10,853 nucleotides of DNA from Anaerotignum sp. (GCA_020024255.1 JAHHTX010000068.1:1-10853); one strand, 5' to 3'; counted from the stretch's first letter, positions 1 to 7,296 are shown. Made by a program: numbers and translations. Notes: generated by a model from the sequence alone, not told the origin.

Positions 1-60
1 AAATATAACCTGCTATTTTTATATCACTATATGATATTGTATGTCATGGGATTATTTAAA

Positions 61-603
61 TTATTTGAAGTATCTGTTGTACAGACCCTGGAAAGCTTTG
101 CCGTGTCTAGCTTCATCACGAGCCATTTCATGTACTGTGTCATGGATTGCATCCAAGTTAGCTGCTTTCGCACGTTTTGCAATATCTGTTTTTGCTGCAC
201 AAGAACCACTTTCTGCAGGAATACGCATTTCCAGATTCTTCTTTGTGGAATTGGTGAAGATTTCACCCAGAAGTTCAGCAAACTTTGTTGCGTGTTCAGC
301 TTCTTCCCAAGCTGCTTTTTCAAAGTATGCACCAATTTCAGGATAACCTTCTCTGATTGCTACTCTTGCCATACCAAGATACATAGCAACTTCCATAGAT
401 TCACCTTCGCAATGTGCTTTCAGATCAGCCAAAATATCTTCGCTTGCACCTTCTGCAACACCTACAACGTGTTCGGAAGCCCATGTGATGTCATCACTCT
501 GTTCAACAAACTTATCAGCACCTACATGACAAACAGGACATTCTGCGGGAGCAGCATTACCTTCATGTACATAACCACATACGGAACAAACAAATTTTTT
601 CAT
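61..603 (-). CDS. rbr: Reverse rubrerythrin (rubredoxin-like domain followed by ferritin-like di-iron domain), peroxide detoxification
   Basis: This 180-residue cytoplasmic protein has the domain order of clostridial reverse rubrerythrins. An N-terminal rubredoxin-like Fe(Cys)4 knuckle (C6-x2-C9 and C22-x2-C25) precedes a four-helix ferritin-like domain, the opposite of classical rubrerythrin. Likely di-iron ligands are visible in the 'EGESME' helix (about E68/E71), E101-x2-H104, E159 and E164-x2-H167. By family knowledge, these proteins act as the terminal NADH-dependent peroxidase, taking electrons through rubredoxin and its reductase to reduce hydrogen peroxide to water in anaerobes. The ATG is fixed by an AGGAGG-type ribosome binding site 8-9 bases upstream (near 613-619). 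The gene stands alone, diverges from the metallopeptidase gene, and is preceded by a consensus promoter overlapped by a PerR box, which fits an oxidative-stress role. Length is normal for the family. The family call is firm; the precise in vivo substrate is inferred. Confidence 0.93.
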   Translation of the reverse strand: MKKFVCSVCGYVHEGNAAPAECPVCHVGADKFVEQSDDITWASEHVVGVAEGASEDILADLKAHCEGESMEVAMYLGMARVAIREGYPEIGAYFEKAAWEEAEHATKFAELLGEIFTNSTKKNLEMRIPAESGSCAAKTDIAKRAKAANLDAIHDTVHEMARDEARHGKAFQGLYNRYFK

Positions 604-651
604 AATTTATATCCTCCTCAATTTTCATATTAGTATTTAGTAACTTTTACT

Positions 652-666
652 TGATAATTATTATAA
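652..666. promoter_or_regulatory. PerR box overlapping the reverse rubrerythrin -10
   Basis: TGATAATTATTATAA matches the Bacillus/Clostridium PerR consensus (TTATAATNATTATAA) at every specified position except the second. It forms a 7-1-7 inverted repeat with one mismatch. It covers the whole -10 hexamer and the predicted start point, so bound repressor would exclude RNA polymerase. PerR is known to repress reverse rubrerythrin genes in Clostridium acetobutylicum, so site and target agree. Fur boxes are closely related, so a Fur-family paralogue could also bind. Confidence 0.82.
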
Positions 667-688
667 ATTAGACTTATCTGTATGTCAA
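660..688 (-). promoter_or_regulatory. Perfect sigma-A promoter of the reverse rubrerythrin gene
   Basis: On the minus strand, TTGACA (683-688) is followed by exactly 17 bases and TATAAT (660-665). Both hexamers match the vegetative consensus at all six positions. The predicted start lies near 653, leaving a leader of about 50 bases before the ATG. Such an ideal promoter would be very strong unless repressed, and the PerR-like box over the -10 supplies that control. Confidence 0.9.
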
Positions 689-739
689 GCACTTTTTTTT
701 AATTTTTTTCTATTTTCTTTCACTAATTCCTCTAAAATA

Positions 740-748
740 TGGTATAGT
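740..748 (+). promoter_or_regulatory. Extended -10 promoter of the metallopeptidase gene
   Basis: TGGTATAGT is an extended -10 element (TGn plus a 5/6 match to TATAAT) lying 27 bases before the ATG. The upstream -35 is poor: TTCACT at 719-724, 18 bases away, matches TTGACA at four positions. The rubrerythrin promoter lies just upstream and points the other way, so the 171-base intergenic region holds two divergent promoters. Confidence 0.55.
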
Positions 749-774
749 TAAGAAAGAAAAAGGAGTGAAAAACG

Positions 775-3690
775 ATGACAACATTAGAATGCGGAAAAGT
801 CTACCATGGCTTTACCTTAATAAAAGAAGAAAAACTTGATGATATCCATGCGACAGGATATTTATTCTCCCATAAAAAGAGTGGTGCAAGACTTTGTTAC
901 CTTGCCACAAAAGACAACAATAAAGTATTTTCTGCCACTTTTCGTACACCACCGGAAAATAACTGTGGTACTCCCCATATTTTAGAACATTCCGTTCTCT
1001 GCGGCTCTGAAAAATATGGTGCAAAAGACCCTTTCAATGAACTGGCAAAAGGTTCTTTAAACACTTTCCTGAACGCCATGACCTATGCGGATAAAACCCT
1101 CTACCCCATTGCCAGCTGCAATGAAAAGGATTTCCGCAACATGATGGATGTTTATCTAGATGCCGTATTCCATCCGAATATTTACAAAAAGAAAGCTATT
1201 TTCTTGCAAGAGGGCTGGCGATACGAACATACAGAAACAGGCAGAGCAGTCACTGGTGTTGTATTCAATGAAATGAAAGGAGCTTTATCCGATCCGGAAA
1301 GCCGCCTTTCCGATATTATTGCCCAAAGTATGTTTGGAAATACCACTTATGGCTTTGAATCCGGTGGTGTGCCTGCAGAAATTCCCGACCTGACTTACGA
1401 AGATTTTTTAGATTTCCACAGAAAATGCTACCACCCTTCCAACAGCTATTTATACCTTTATGGGGATATGGATATTCTGTCCTGCTTGCAGCATATTGAT
1501 GAAGCGTACCTTTCTCATTACACTGTATCGCAGGACTTACCTACCATTCAGGAAACCGTTGTTCCCAACCCCAACTGCACCATACGAGCAACGTATCCTG
1601 CTGAAGAAGGAGAAACAGACTTTGATAAAGGCTATTTTGCCTATAACTTCAAAGTGGGGAAATGCACAAATCTTAAAGACATTATGGCAATGCAGATTTT
1701 AGGATATCTGCTTTTAGAAACAAATGCCTCCCCTTTGAAAAATAAACTGCGAGATGCAGATATCTGCGAAGAAGCAGAAGGATTCTTTGATTCCTCAACC
1801 TATGAAATGGTATACAGTATCATTGCCAAAAAAGGAAATGCAAATCACTTCACCAATTTCTGCAAAATCGTAGAGGACACCCTTTCCGAGTTAGCGGAAA
1901 CAGGCTTTGATGATAATTTACTGGAAGGTAGCCTAAAGAAATTTGAATTTTTGCTGCGAGAAGAAGATTACGGCTCCCGACCAAAAGGCTTGGTCTATCA
2001 CACACAGCAGATGAAAAGCTGGCTTCATGACAAAGATCCCTTTGCTCCACTGCACCCCCTCCAAATATTTACAGAACTGAAAGAGGAAATCCAAAAGGGT
2101 TATCTGCAAACCTTCATTAAAACCCATTTACTGGAGCATAAAGATAAAACAAAAATCCTCTTTCTACCTGAAGAAGGTTTACAGAAAAGAGAGGACGATG
2201 ACTTTCGGGACAAAATGGCTACCCGTATTGCAAAAATGACACCGGACGAACTAGCAGTACTGGACGAAGATGCCAAAGCCTTAGCAGAATTTCAAAACAC
2301 ACCGGACACACCAGAGTTTCTTGCACAGATTCCTCTTTTGCAAAGGGAAGATATTGACCCAAAGGTAAGAAAAGTCTCTTGGGAAGAAAGAACCTGTGGC
2401 ACGCAACCTTATCTCTATGTACCTATGGATACACAGGGACTGCTCTATATTCAGCTGTTGTTTCCTGCCTCCCTGCCTTGGGAACTGATTCCTTATACGG
2501 GTCTTTTGACAGAGATTTTAGGTAAAGTAGATACCGCACAAACAGATTTCACAGAACTTTCCTCCAAAATCGACCGTATTTTCGGCGGTTTTGCCTGCAG
2601 CAATGATATATATAGTAAAAATGCAGAAACCTATTCCGCTTTTGCGGCTGTCAACTTCAAGGTACTGTCCGAAGACTTACAGAAGGCTTTTGCTTTTGTG
2701 GAAGAAATCCTCACAAGTTCCGATTATACCGCTGTGGAAAGCCTGAAAAAAATCATCAAATCCGCTCTTTTGAAAGGCGAAATATATTTCCAGAACTATG
2801 CCCATCAGGCAGCAATTTCCCGAAGTCGTGGTGCAATTTCCACAGGTGCAGCCATCAAAGAGCAAACCAGCGGCATTGACTATCATCGCTTCTTAAAAGA
2901 AACCGCACAGAAATTGGAAACGAATCCCAAAGAAGTCATTTCCACACTACAAAAAACAGCAAAACTTGTGTTCTCTGCCCCCAATTTGAAAACCATTGTT
3001 GGCTGTGACAAAGAATTGCTCTCAGGTTTTGAACAGGACTTCTCTTTCTTTATTTCTCGTTTGCCACAGGAAGAAACCCCTCAGGAAATACTCACGATTT
3101 CCGGAAATAGTAGAAAAGAGGCTTTCTCTCTGGCTTCCGGTGTACAGTATAATGCCCTGTCTTGGGATTTAGAAAAACTTGGAGAAAACTACAGCGGAAA
3201 ACTACAGGTACTCCGCACTGTATTAAATTTAGAATATCTCTGGAATCAAGTGCGTGTACAAGGAGGTGCTTATGGATGTGGCTGCAACTTCCAAAGGAAC
3301 GGCGGCATCTATTTCTATTCCTACAGAGATCCGAACTTAAAGAGAACCTATGACATCTACAAAGAACTGGGCAATCAAATTTCTTCTTTTACGGCGAGTG
3401 AACGGGAAATGACAAAATATATCTTAGGCACCATTAACCGCTACGACCAGCCCAAAACCAACACTGAATGGATTGATTATGCTGTTTCCTTGTATATTTC
3501 CGGAATCACAGAAGAAATGCGGCAAAAAGAACGTACTGAAATCCTCGAAACATCAGTTGCGGATTTACAGCAGTTTGCTGATTTCCTTACGGAAATCGGT
3601 AAAACGGATAATCTTTGCACCATCGGTAATGAGGAAAAAATCAAAGCAGACAGCAATTTATTTGATTCCATTACAAACTTACTAAAATAA
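775..3690 (+). CDS. M16C (PreP/insulinase-type) zinc metallopeptidase
   Basis: This 971-residue protein has the length and layout of the one-chain M16C presequence-protease family, in which two halves close around a peptide-degrading chamber. The inverted zinc motif H68-x2-E71-H72 ('HILEH') is intact, and the third zinc ligand is probably E166 in 'FNEMKG'. In the C-terminal half, R827 and Y833 ('RVQGGAY') match the conserved Arg/Tyr pair that stabilises the transition state. The active site therefore looks complete. No signal peptide or membrane segment is seen, so it probably clears short unstructured peptides in the cytoplasm. The start is supported by AGGAG at 761-765, nine bases before the ATG. 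It is transcribed alone from an extended -10 promoter, diverges from the rubrerythrin gene, and ends before an intrinsic terminator. The substrate is unknown. Confidence 0.93.
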   Translation: MTTLECGKVYHGFTLIKEEKLDDIHATGYLFSHKKSGARLCYLATKDNNKVFSATFRTPPENNCGTPHILEHSVLCGSEKYGAKDPFNELAKGSLNTFLNAMTYADKTLYPIASCNEKDFRNMMDVYLDAVFHPNIYKKKAIFLQEGWRYEHTETGRAVTGVVFNEMKGALSDPESRLSDIIAQSMFGNTTYGFESGGVPAEIPDLTYEDFLDFHRKCYHPSNSYLYLYGDMDILSCLQHIDEAYLSHYTVSQDLPTIQETVVPNPNCTIRATYPAEEGETDFDKGYFAYNFKVGKCTNLKDIMAMQILGYLLLETNASPLKNKLRDADICEEAEGFFDSSTYEMVYSIIAKKGNANHFTNFCKIVEDTLSELAETGFDDNLLEGSLKKFEFLLREEDYGSRPKGLVYHTQQMKSWLHDKDPFAPLHPLQIFTELKEEIQKGYLQTFIKTHLLEHKDKTKILFLPEEGLQKREDDDFRDKMATRIAKMTPDELAVLDEDAKALAEFQNTPDTPEFLAQIPLLQREDIDPKVRKVSWEERTCGTQPYLYVPMDTQGLLYIQLLFPASLPWELIPYTGLLTEILGKVDTAQTDFTELSSKIDRIFGGFACSNDIYSKNAETYSAFAAVNFKVLSEDLQKAFAFVEEILTSSDYTAVESLKKIIKSALLKGEIYFQNYAHQAAISRSRGAISTGAAIKEQTSGIDYHRFLKETAQKLETNPKEVISTLQKTAKLVFSAPNLKTIVGCDKELLSGFEQDFSFFISRLPQEETPQEILTISGNSRKEAFSLASGVQYNALSWDLEKLGENYSGKLQVLRTVLNLEYLWNQVRVQGGAYGCGCNFQRNGGIYFYSYRDPNLKRTYDIYKELGNQISSFTASEREMTKYILGTINRYDQPKTNTEWIDYAVSLYISGITEEMRQKERTEILETSVADLQQFADFLTEIGKTDNLCTIGNEEKIKADSNLFDSITNLLK

Positions 3691-3748
3691 GTGAAAAAAC
3701 GAATATGCAAATGTTGTCCCCATAAAAAACATCGTGGATTAAGAGAGA

Positions 3749-3777
3749 ACGGTATGGCTTTGGCTATACCGTTTTTC
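3749..3777 (+). terminator. Intrinsic terminator of the metallopeptidase gene
   Basis: A ten-base-pair stem (3749-3758 with 3763-3772, one G-U pair) closes a TTTG loop and runs into TTTTTCT. It lies about 60 bases after the stop codon on the same strand. Confidence 0.85.
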
Positions 3778-4194
3778 TCATTCTTGTCTTGATGAAGTGA
3801 ATTTGGATACTTGCAAAGTTCCTATGCTCCAATATAATGCTCTGATATTATATGCAATTTTCTGCATGCAGTTCTTGCACTTAGTGTCGTTTGCAGCTTA
3901 AACAACATTTCTCAACAAACTCATGGAAGATACATAGCGTTTATTCGGGAATTTCTGTATACCTTTCTGTTTTTGTGCTTTTACGTTTCTCTGTTTCTTT
4001 TTCAATAACCGGAACACAAAAAGTATTCTTGGTCACGCCGAAAGTGCGTTGCACCGCTCAATACCTTTCACTTGAAGTTTTCCGTTCTAAAATCAGAAAA
4101 CTACTGCTCTTGTTTTATGTTTAGTTTTTCGCTACACTGTGAAAAAAAGATTTTCTTTATCCCTTTCTACTTTGTTATCATTATTTTTTCAAAA
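3778..4194. other. Gene-poor intergenic stretch with several short inverted repeats
   Basis: No convincing gene is seen on either strand. The only sizeable open frame (77 codons, 3891-4124, plus) has no ribosome binding site and an atypical Phe/Ser/Val-rich composition. Small inverted repeats occur: ATATAAT/ATTATAT (about 3832-3853) and AGTTTTC/GAAAACT (about 4077-4103). A longer imperfect fold lies around 4019-4070, where AAAGTATT and AATACCTTT enclose ACGC/GCGT. These could belong to a 5' leader, an unrecognised RNA or a decayed gene. The final part runs into the sigma-factor promoter. Confidence 0.4.
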
Positions 4195-4221
4195 TGAAAG
4201 TATTTCCTGTTTCCATTCGTA
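4195..4221 (+). promoter_or_regulatory. Candidate ECF-sigma autoregulatory promoter
   Basis: TGAAAG (4195-4200), a 17-base spacer and CGTA (4218-4221) resemble the ECF promoter class typified by Bacillus SigW (TGAAAC, 16-17 bases, CGTA), with one mismatch in the -35. Transcription would begin about 30 bases before the sigma-factor GTG. Position directly before an ECF gene fits autoregulation, which is common in this family. A weak sigma-A -10 (TATAAG, 4225-4230) overlaps the region. Confidence 0.55.
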
Positions 4222-4258
4222 TTCTATAAGAACACACAAAAGAAAGGAGTGAAAAAGT

Positions 4259-4771
4259 GTGGAGCAGAAGGCATATATAGAATATCTGGTCAAGGAATAT
4301 GCAGATACCATATTACGACTCAGCTATACATATTTAAAAAACAAAGCTGATGCACAAGATGTTTGTCAAACTGTATTTATGAAAATTTTACAGAAAAACA
4401 GAAGGTTTGAAAATCCCTCCCATGAAAAATCCTTCCTTCTCCGCATGACTGCTAATGTCTGTAAGGATATACTAAAAAGTGCATATCATACACGCACCTG
4501 CTCTTTAGAAAACTGCAAGGAACAGAATGGTACATTGATGGAAGAATCCTCAATCCTATGGGCAGTAGCAGAGCTTCCAGAAAAGTACCGTACTGTTATT
4601 CATCTACATTATTATGAAGGGTATAAGGCCTACGAAATTGGTAAAATCTTAAAAATTCCCACACCAACTGTGCATACCAGACTGGCAAGAGGACGAAAAA
4701 AGCTAAAAACGATATTAGGAGGCGAGATATATGAAGGAAATACAGAAACTGTATCAAAAAGAAATGGATAA
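4259..4771 (+). CDS. ECF-type RNA polymerase sigma factor
   Basis: This 170-residue protein has only sigma regions 2 and 4, as expected for an extracytoplasmic-function sigma factor. Region 2 spans about residues 13-77 and includes the signature 'DAQDVCQTVF' (31-40), which contacts core polymerase and the -10. Region 4 spans about 100-152 and ends in a helix-turn-helix ('AYEIGKILKIPTPTVHTRLARGRKKL', 124-149) for the -35. The start is GTG, supported by AAAGGAG at 4243-4249 with nine bases of spacing. The last 41 bases overlap the next gene, a DUF4179 membrane protein, so the two are probably translationally coupled as sigma and anti-sigma. An ECF-like promoter in front suggests it activates its own gene. 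The signal and regulon cannot be read from this window. Confidence 0.92.
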   Translation: MEQKAYIEYLVKEYADTILRLSYTYLKNKADAQDVCQTVFMKILQKNRRFENPSHEKSFLLRMTANVCKDILKSAYHTRTCSLENCKEQNGTLMEESSILWAVAELPEKYRTVIHLHYYEGYKAYEIGKILKIPTPTVHTRLARGRKKLKTILGGEIYEGNTETVSKRNG

Positions 4772-5825
4772 AATCTGTTATAAAGAAGAGGAAAAAGAGA
4801 AACTAACTGCAAAATTGCAGCAGGAAACTCCTCTCTCGAAAAGAAAAATCCCAGTGCCAAAAAGAACCCTTGTGGCTGTTGCTATGCTTATATGTACAGT
4901 CAGTGCTTGTGCATATGGTGTCTTACACACAGGCTCTGAAGCCTTCGCTCCTCTATATGGCACCAATGAAAATATACTGCTAGATGAAATCGGTCAACCA
5001 ATTGGCGTTTCTGACACAGACAATGGTATCACGGTAACAGCAAATGCTGTTGTTGGAGATGCAAACAACGTCTTTATGATTTACACCATGGAAAAGAATG
5101 ACCATAGTCCCATAGAGTTATCAGAAACCGATCTATCCTCATTATATTTTAAAGATACAGATGTACGTTGGTATAATCGCAACATAAACGTAGAACTTGG
5201 TGTACAAAATATTGGCTGTCGCTTTGTACAGCAGGAAAATAACCGTCTTTCTTTTATCTATGTGATGCACACACAGAACCCCATTCCCAATGAAAAATGG
5301 ATCAAAGCAAAATTTACAAATCTTTGCCGTTGGGACGCTGCAGAGAAAAAAGATATTCCCATTATAGAGGGGACATGGACATTACGTTATAAGTTAGATT
5401 ACATCGATTCAGGTATCACCATTCCTGTTGAACAAACCTTTACAAAAGGTGGTATAGATTTTACAGTAAAAAATATTACTCTTTCTCCTATCGCTGCACA
5501 TGTAGAATACACAGCAAACGATATTCCTCTTACTTGGAAAACAGCTGAAGAAAAAGAAGGTTTTTCAGAGGAGGAGATACAACATGATACAACTCGTTTT
5601 ATCAAAGATATAGAATGGTTTCTCACAAAAAAAGATGGCACTACATTAAGTTTGGCAGTCGAAGATATACCTGCCAGTACGGATAAAATCCCCACAGGAG
5701 GTTCCCATCTATCACCAGAAACCACCTATTCCGTGATTCAAAGGCATTTTGGATTTTCTTCCATTATCCCTTTAGATGAGATTGCTTCCATTACAGTAGG
5801 CAATATTGTTATTGATATTCCATAA
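4731..5825 (+). CDS. DUF4179 membrane protein, probable anti-sigma factor
   Basis: This 364-residue protein has a charged cytoplasmic N-terminus (1-45, rich in Lys/Glu), one transmembrane helix (about 46-65, 'TLVAVAMLICTVSACAYGVL') and a long extracytoplasmic part. The segment from about 85 ('DEIGQPIGVSDTDNGITVT') has the look of DUF4179, a Firmicute domain often encoded beside ECF sigma factors. The likely role is to hold the sigma factor through the short N-terminal tail and release it in response to an envelope signal sensed outside. I do not see a zinc-binding H-x3-C-x2-C anti-sigma motif, so it is not a classical ZAS protein. The start is well supported: AGGAGG at 4717-4722 lies eight bases before the ATG, inside the sigma gene. 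No strong terminator follows. The family call is good; the anti-sigma role is inferred from context. Confidence 0.8.
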   Translation: MKEIQKLYQKEMDKICYKEEEKEKLTAKLQQETPLSKRKIPVPKRTLVAVAMLICTVSACAYGVLHTGSEAFAPLYGTNENILLDEIGQPIGVSDTDNGITVTANAVVGDANNVFMIYTMEKNDHSPIELSETDLSSLYFKDTDVRWYNRNINVELGVQNIGCRFVQQENNRLSFIYVMHTQNPIPNEKWIKAKFTNLCRWDAAEKKDIPIIEGTWTLRYKLDYIDSGITIPVEQTFTKGGIDFTVKNITLSPIAAHVEYTANDIPLTWKTAEEKEGFSEEEIQHDTTRFIKDIEWFLTKKDGTTLSLAVEDIPASTDKIPTGGSHLSPETTYSVIQRHFGFSSIIPLDEIASITVGNIVIDIP

Positions 5826-5929
5826 TAGCAGATATCCAGAAAAGACTTCCTTTTTGAAAGTTTCAGCCTGTAGACAAAGTTACGCTTTCATACAACAAAC
5901 TCCTATTTTTTATGAAGGTAAGAGGGGGC

Positions 5930-6201
5930 TGTACAAAAAGCTCCAACAAAGAAGTTCCACTGTGCGAAAGTGCAATGGGACAAAATAATACAGGAAAACG
6001 GCTGCATTGGGAACTCCCTTTGCAGCCATTTGGTGTTATTCTGCAACTTCTATAACACACAAAATACCATATAAACTATTCTACGCCAATCCAGCTGAAA
6101 TTGTCAGTGTATTTGAAAAGCTATAACAGACTGCACCAAAAAGATGCTTAAAAGAACAGGCAATAAGTCCTCTGCATTTTTCTCAAAGCTGTTTTTGTAC
6201 A
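5930..6201. repeat. MITE-like structured intergenic repeat, copy A
   Basis: This 272-base element begins TGTACAAAAAGCT and ends AGCTGTTTTTGTACA, an imperfect inverted repeat with one extra base. It is clearly related to the copy at 7348-7720 over most of its length: the left hairpin, a second GGG/CCC hairpin at 6000-6027, the block around 'ATAACACACAAAA', and the right block 'AACAGGCAATAAG'. It lacks about 90 internal bases present in the other copy. It encodes nothing convincing: frames open in one copy are shifted or closed in the other. No target-site duplication is visible. It could be a non-autonomous mobile element, a decayed IS end pair or a dispersed RNA structure. Confidence 0.7.
5955..5980. 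repeat. GAAA-loop hairpin in repeat copy A
   Basis: Eleven potential pairs (5955-5965 with 5970-5980) enclose a GAAA loop, with one C-A mismatch and three G-U pairs. Compared with the hairpin in copy B, the second-outermost pair is T-G here and C-G there, and the outermost pair is T-A here and C-G there. The latter is a compensatory double change that argues for conserved pairing. Confidence 0.65.
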
Positions 6202-6252
6202 CTTCCTTTTTCATGCTATTTTACAAAATGTTTATAAATTCCAAAAAATATA

Positions 6253-6281
6253 TTGACACACAAGGAAGAGCGTAGTAATAT
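6253..6281 (+). promoter_or_regulatory. Promoter of the DUF2325 gene
   Basis: A perfect -35 TTGACA (6253-6258) is followed after 17 bases by TAATAT (6276-6281), a 4/6 match to the -10 consensus. The predicted start, near 6288-6292, abuts the GTTAG palindrome at 6293-6308. A bound repressor would therefore block initiation or escape. Confidence 0.6.
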
Positions 6282-6292
6282 ATACTTAGACA

Positions 6293-6308
6293 GTTAGTTA
6301 TAACTAAC
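6293..6308. promoter_or_regulatory. Palindromic operator 1 (GTTAG-N6-CTAAC), before DUF2325
   Basis: GTTAGTTATAACTAAC is a perfect 16-base palindrome just after the promoter and 54 bases before the DUF2325 start. The half-site GTTAG/CTAAC resembles sites of DtxR-family iron or manganese repressors. A near-identical palindrome precedes the next gene, which supports a specific regulator. Assignment to the DtxR family is inferred from the motif; no regulator gene lies in the window. Confidence 0.75.
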
Positions 6309-6362
6309 ATTTATTCGATAGACTGTAATACAGCCAAATTTAGTGTTTAAGGAGGTTTTTTC

Positions 6363-6644
6363 ATGAGTGTAGTCATCGTCGGCGGACACGACAGAATGGT
6401 ACGCCAGTATACAGAAATCTGTAAAAAATATAATTGTAAAAGCAAAGTCTTTACACAGCTTCCGGGGAATTTCCGTTCCCAAATCGGTAAAGCAGATTTA
6501 ATTATTTTGTTCACTTCCACTGTTTCCCATATTATGGCAACAGGTGCGGTTCAGGAAGCAGCAAAAAATAATATCTCTATTGCACGTTCTCACAGCAGTT
6601 CTTCATCTGCATTAAAGAAAATTTTGTCACAATACTGTTGTTAA
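6363..6644 (+). CDS. DUF2325 family small protein
   Basis: This 93-residue protein matches the DUF2325 pattern: a hydrophobic strand and glycine turn at the start ('SVVIVGGHDRM', 2-12), a second strand ending 'ADLIILFTSTVSH' (44-57), and a conserved 'RSHSSSSSAL' segment (74-83). This suggests a small alpha/beta Rossmann-like domain. It ends in two cysteines. There is no signal peptide or membrane helix. The family's biochemical function is unknown to me. The start is fixed by GGAGG at 6351-6355. It has its own promoter and a perfect palindromic operator, and lies 79 bases before a DUF3793 gene carrying the same operator, so both are probably under one metal-responsive repressor. My recollection that both families often sit near FeoAB iron-uptake genes in clostridia supports an iron link but is unverified here. 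Confidence 0.85.
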   Translation: MSVVIVGGHDRMVRQYTEICKKYNCKSKVFTQLPGNFRSQIGKADLIILFTSTVSHIMATGAVQEAAKNNISIARSHSSSSSALKKILSQYCC

Positions 6645-6651
6645 AAAATGT

Positions 6652-6681
6652 GAAATCATTTTGGATTTCTTTATTTTTTTT
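6652..6681 (+). terminator. Weak intrinsic terminator after DUF2325
   Basis: A six-base-pair stem, GAAATC/GATTTC with ATTTTG loop (6652-6669), is followed by a T-rich run to 6681. The stem has only two G-C pairs, so termination may be partial. If it works, the DUF3793 gene needs its own promoter, consistent with its own operator. Confidence 0.45.
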
Positions 6682-6688
6682 CACAATA

Positions 6689-6704
6689 GTTAGTTTAGAC
6701 TAAC
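6689..6704. promoter_or_regulatory. Palindromic operator 2 (GTTAG-N6-CTAAC), before DUF3793
   Basis: GTTAGTTTAGACTAAC matches operator 1 at 14 of 16 positions and is palindromic apart from one central pair. It lies 19 bases before the DUF3793 ATG, just after a possible -10 (CACAAT, 6682-6687) whose -35 is weak. Bound repressor would block the start site and perhaps the ribosome binding site region. Confidence 0.72.
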
Positions 6705-6723
6705 ATATGGAAGGAGTGTTTTC

Positions 6724-7296
6724 ATGTCTCATTTTGAAGCAGAATTGATTCATCATGCAGCACCAACCCTTTTAGGCAGAAAACAGGCGAATCTGTTTTC
6801 CTTCCCCTTTTCGGTGATGCCCGCATACCAGAAGGAAATTGCATTGTACCAAAAGCAGCTTGCCCCTTTTGGCATCTGCATTACCTATTTATATAGTTGC
6901 AAAAACCGCATTTTTGTATTGGTATACCGACCAGCAGCCATGTTGCGCCGTCTTCGTGTTCCTTCTGTAAAAAAACATCTGCTTTCTTTGGGGTATCCAG
7001 AAACAACGGGACAAAAAAATACCCTTCCTGCTGTATTACGGTACTTACGGAAACGTATTCTTGTCCAGGGTGATTTTCCTCATGAAATTGGTTTTTTTCT
7101 GGGTTATCCTCCTGCTGACGTATTTGCCTTCATACAGAAAAAAGGTATGGATTATAAATGTGTTGGCTATTGGAAAGTATACGGCGACGAAGAAAAAGCC
7201 CTTCGTATTTTCCGTTTATATGAAAACTGCAGGGATAACATGATGCAACTTGCAGAATCAGGTATTCCTTTAATCTCGCTCATTCAGGCAGCATAG
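6724..7296 (+). CDS. DUF3793 family protein
   Basis: This 190-residue soluble protein belongs to DUF3793, judged from the C-terminal block 'HEIGFFLGYP' (120-129) and 'CVGYWKVYGD' (146-155), which are the family's hallmark stretches. The N-terminal half (about 1-70) contains a short strand-rich segment, 'ICITYLYSCKNRIFVLVYRP'. No catalytic motif, signal peptide or membrane helix is evident, and the family's function is not established to my knowledge. The start follows AAGGAG at 6711-6716. It follows the DUF2325 gene on the same strand, with an almost identical operator in the gap. The two proteins are therefore probably co-regulated even if a weak terminator separates them. An accessory role in iron homeostasis is inferred from the operator type and my memory of family neighbourhoods. 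Confidence 0.85.
   Translation: MSHFEAELIHHAAPTLLGRKQANLFSFPFSVMPAYQKEIALYQKQLAPFGICITYLYSCKNRIFVLVYRPAAMLRRLRVPSVKKHLLSLGYPETTGQKNTLPAVLRYLRKRILVQGDFPHEIGFFLGYPPADVFAFIQKKGMDYKCVGYWKVYGDEEKALRIFRLYENCRDNMMQLAESGIPLISLIQAA

Noticed and set aside
21..37. ATATCA/TGATAT inverted repeat after the rubrerythrin stop, as a terminator
   Set aside because: On the minus strand it is followed by A residues rather than a T run, and the stem is six weak pairs.
31..633. Long plus-strand open frames antisense to the rubrerythrin gene (31-633, 41-346)
   Set aside because: They lie fully opposite a clear protein family, have Cys/Phe-rich unnatural composition and no ribosome binding site.
3891..4124. 77-codon plus-strand open frame in the gene-poor stretch
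   Set aside because: No ribosome binding site, low-complexity hydrophobic composition and no recognisable family.
5826..5929. Terminator for the sigma/DUF4179 operon
   Set aside because: Only widely spaced short complementary stretches (GAAAG/CTTTC) are present, with no compact stem and T run.
5863..6060. 65-codon minus-strand frame running through repeat copy A
   Set aside because: The frame is not preserved in copy B and the sequence is explained by the structured repeat.
6104..6214. 36-codon minus-strand frame at the right end of repeat copy A (MKKEVYKNSFEK...)
   Set aside because: No ribosome binding site, and the matching frame in copy B stops after 17 codons. It may be a relic, but not a supportable gene.
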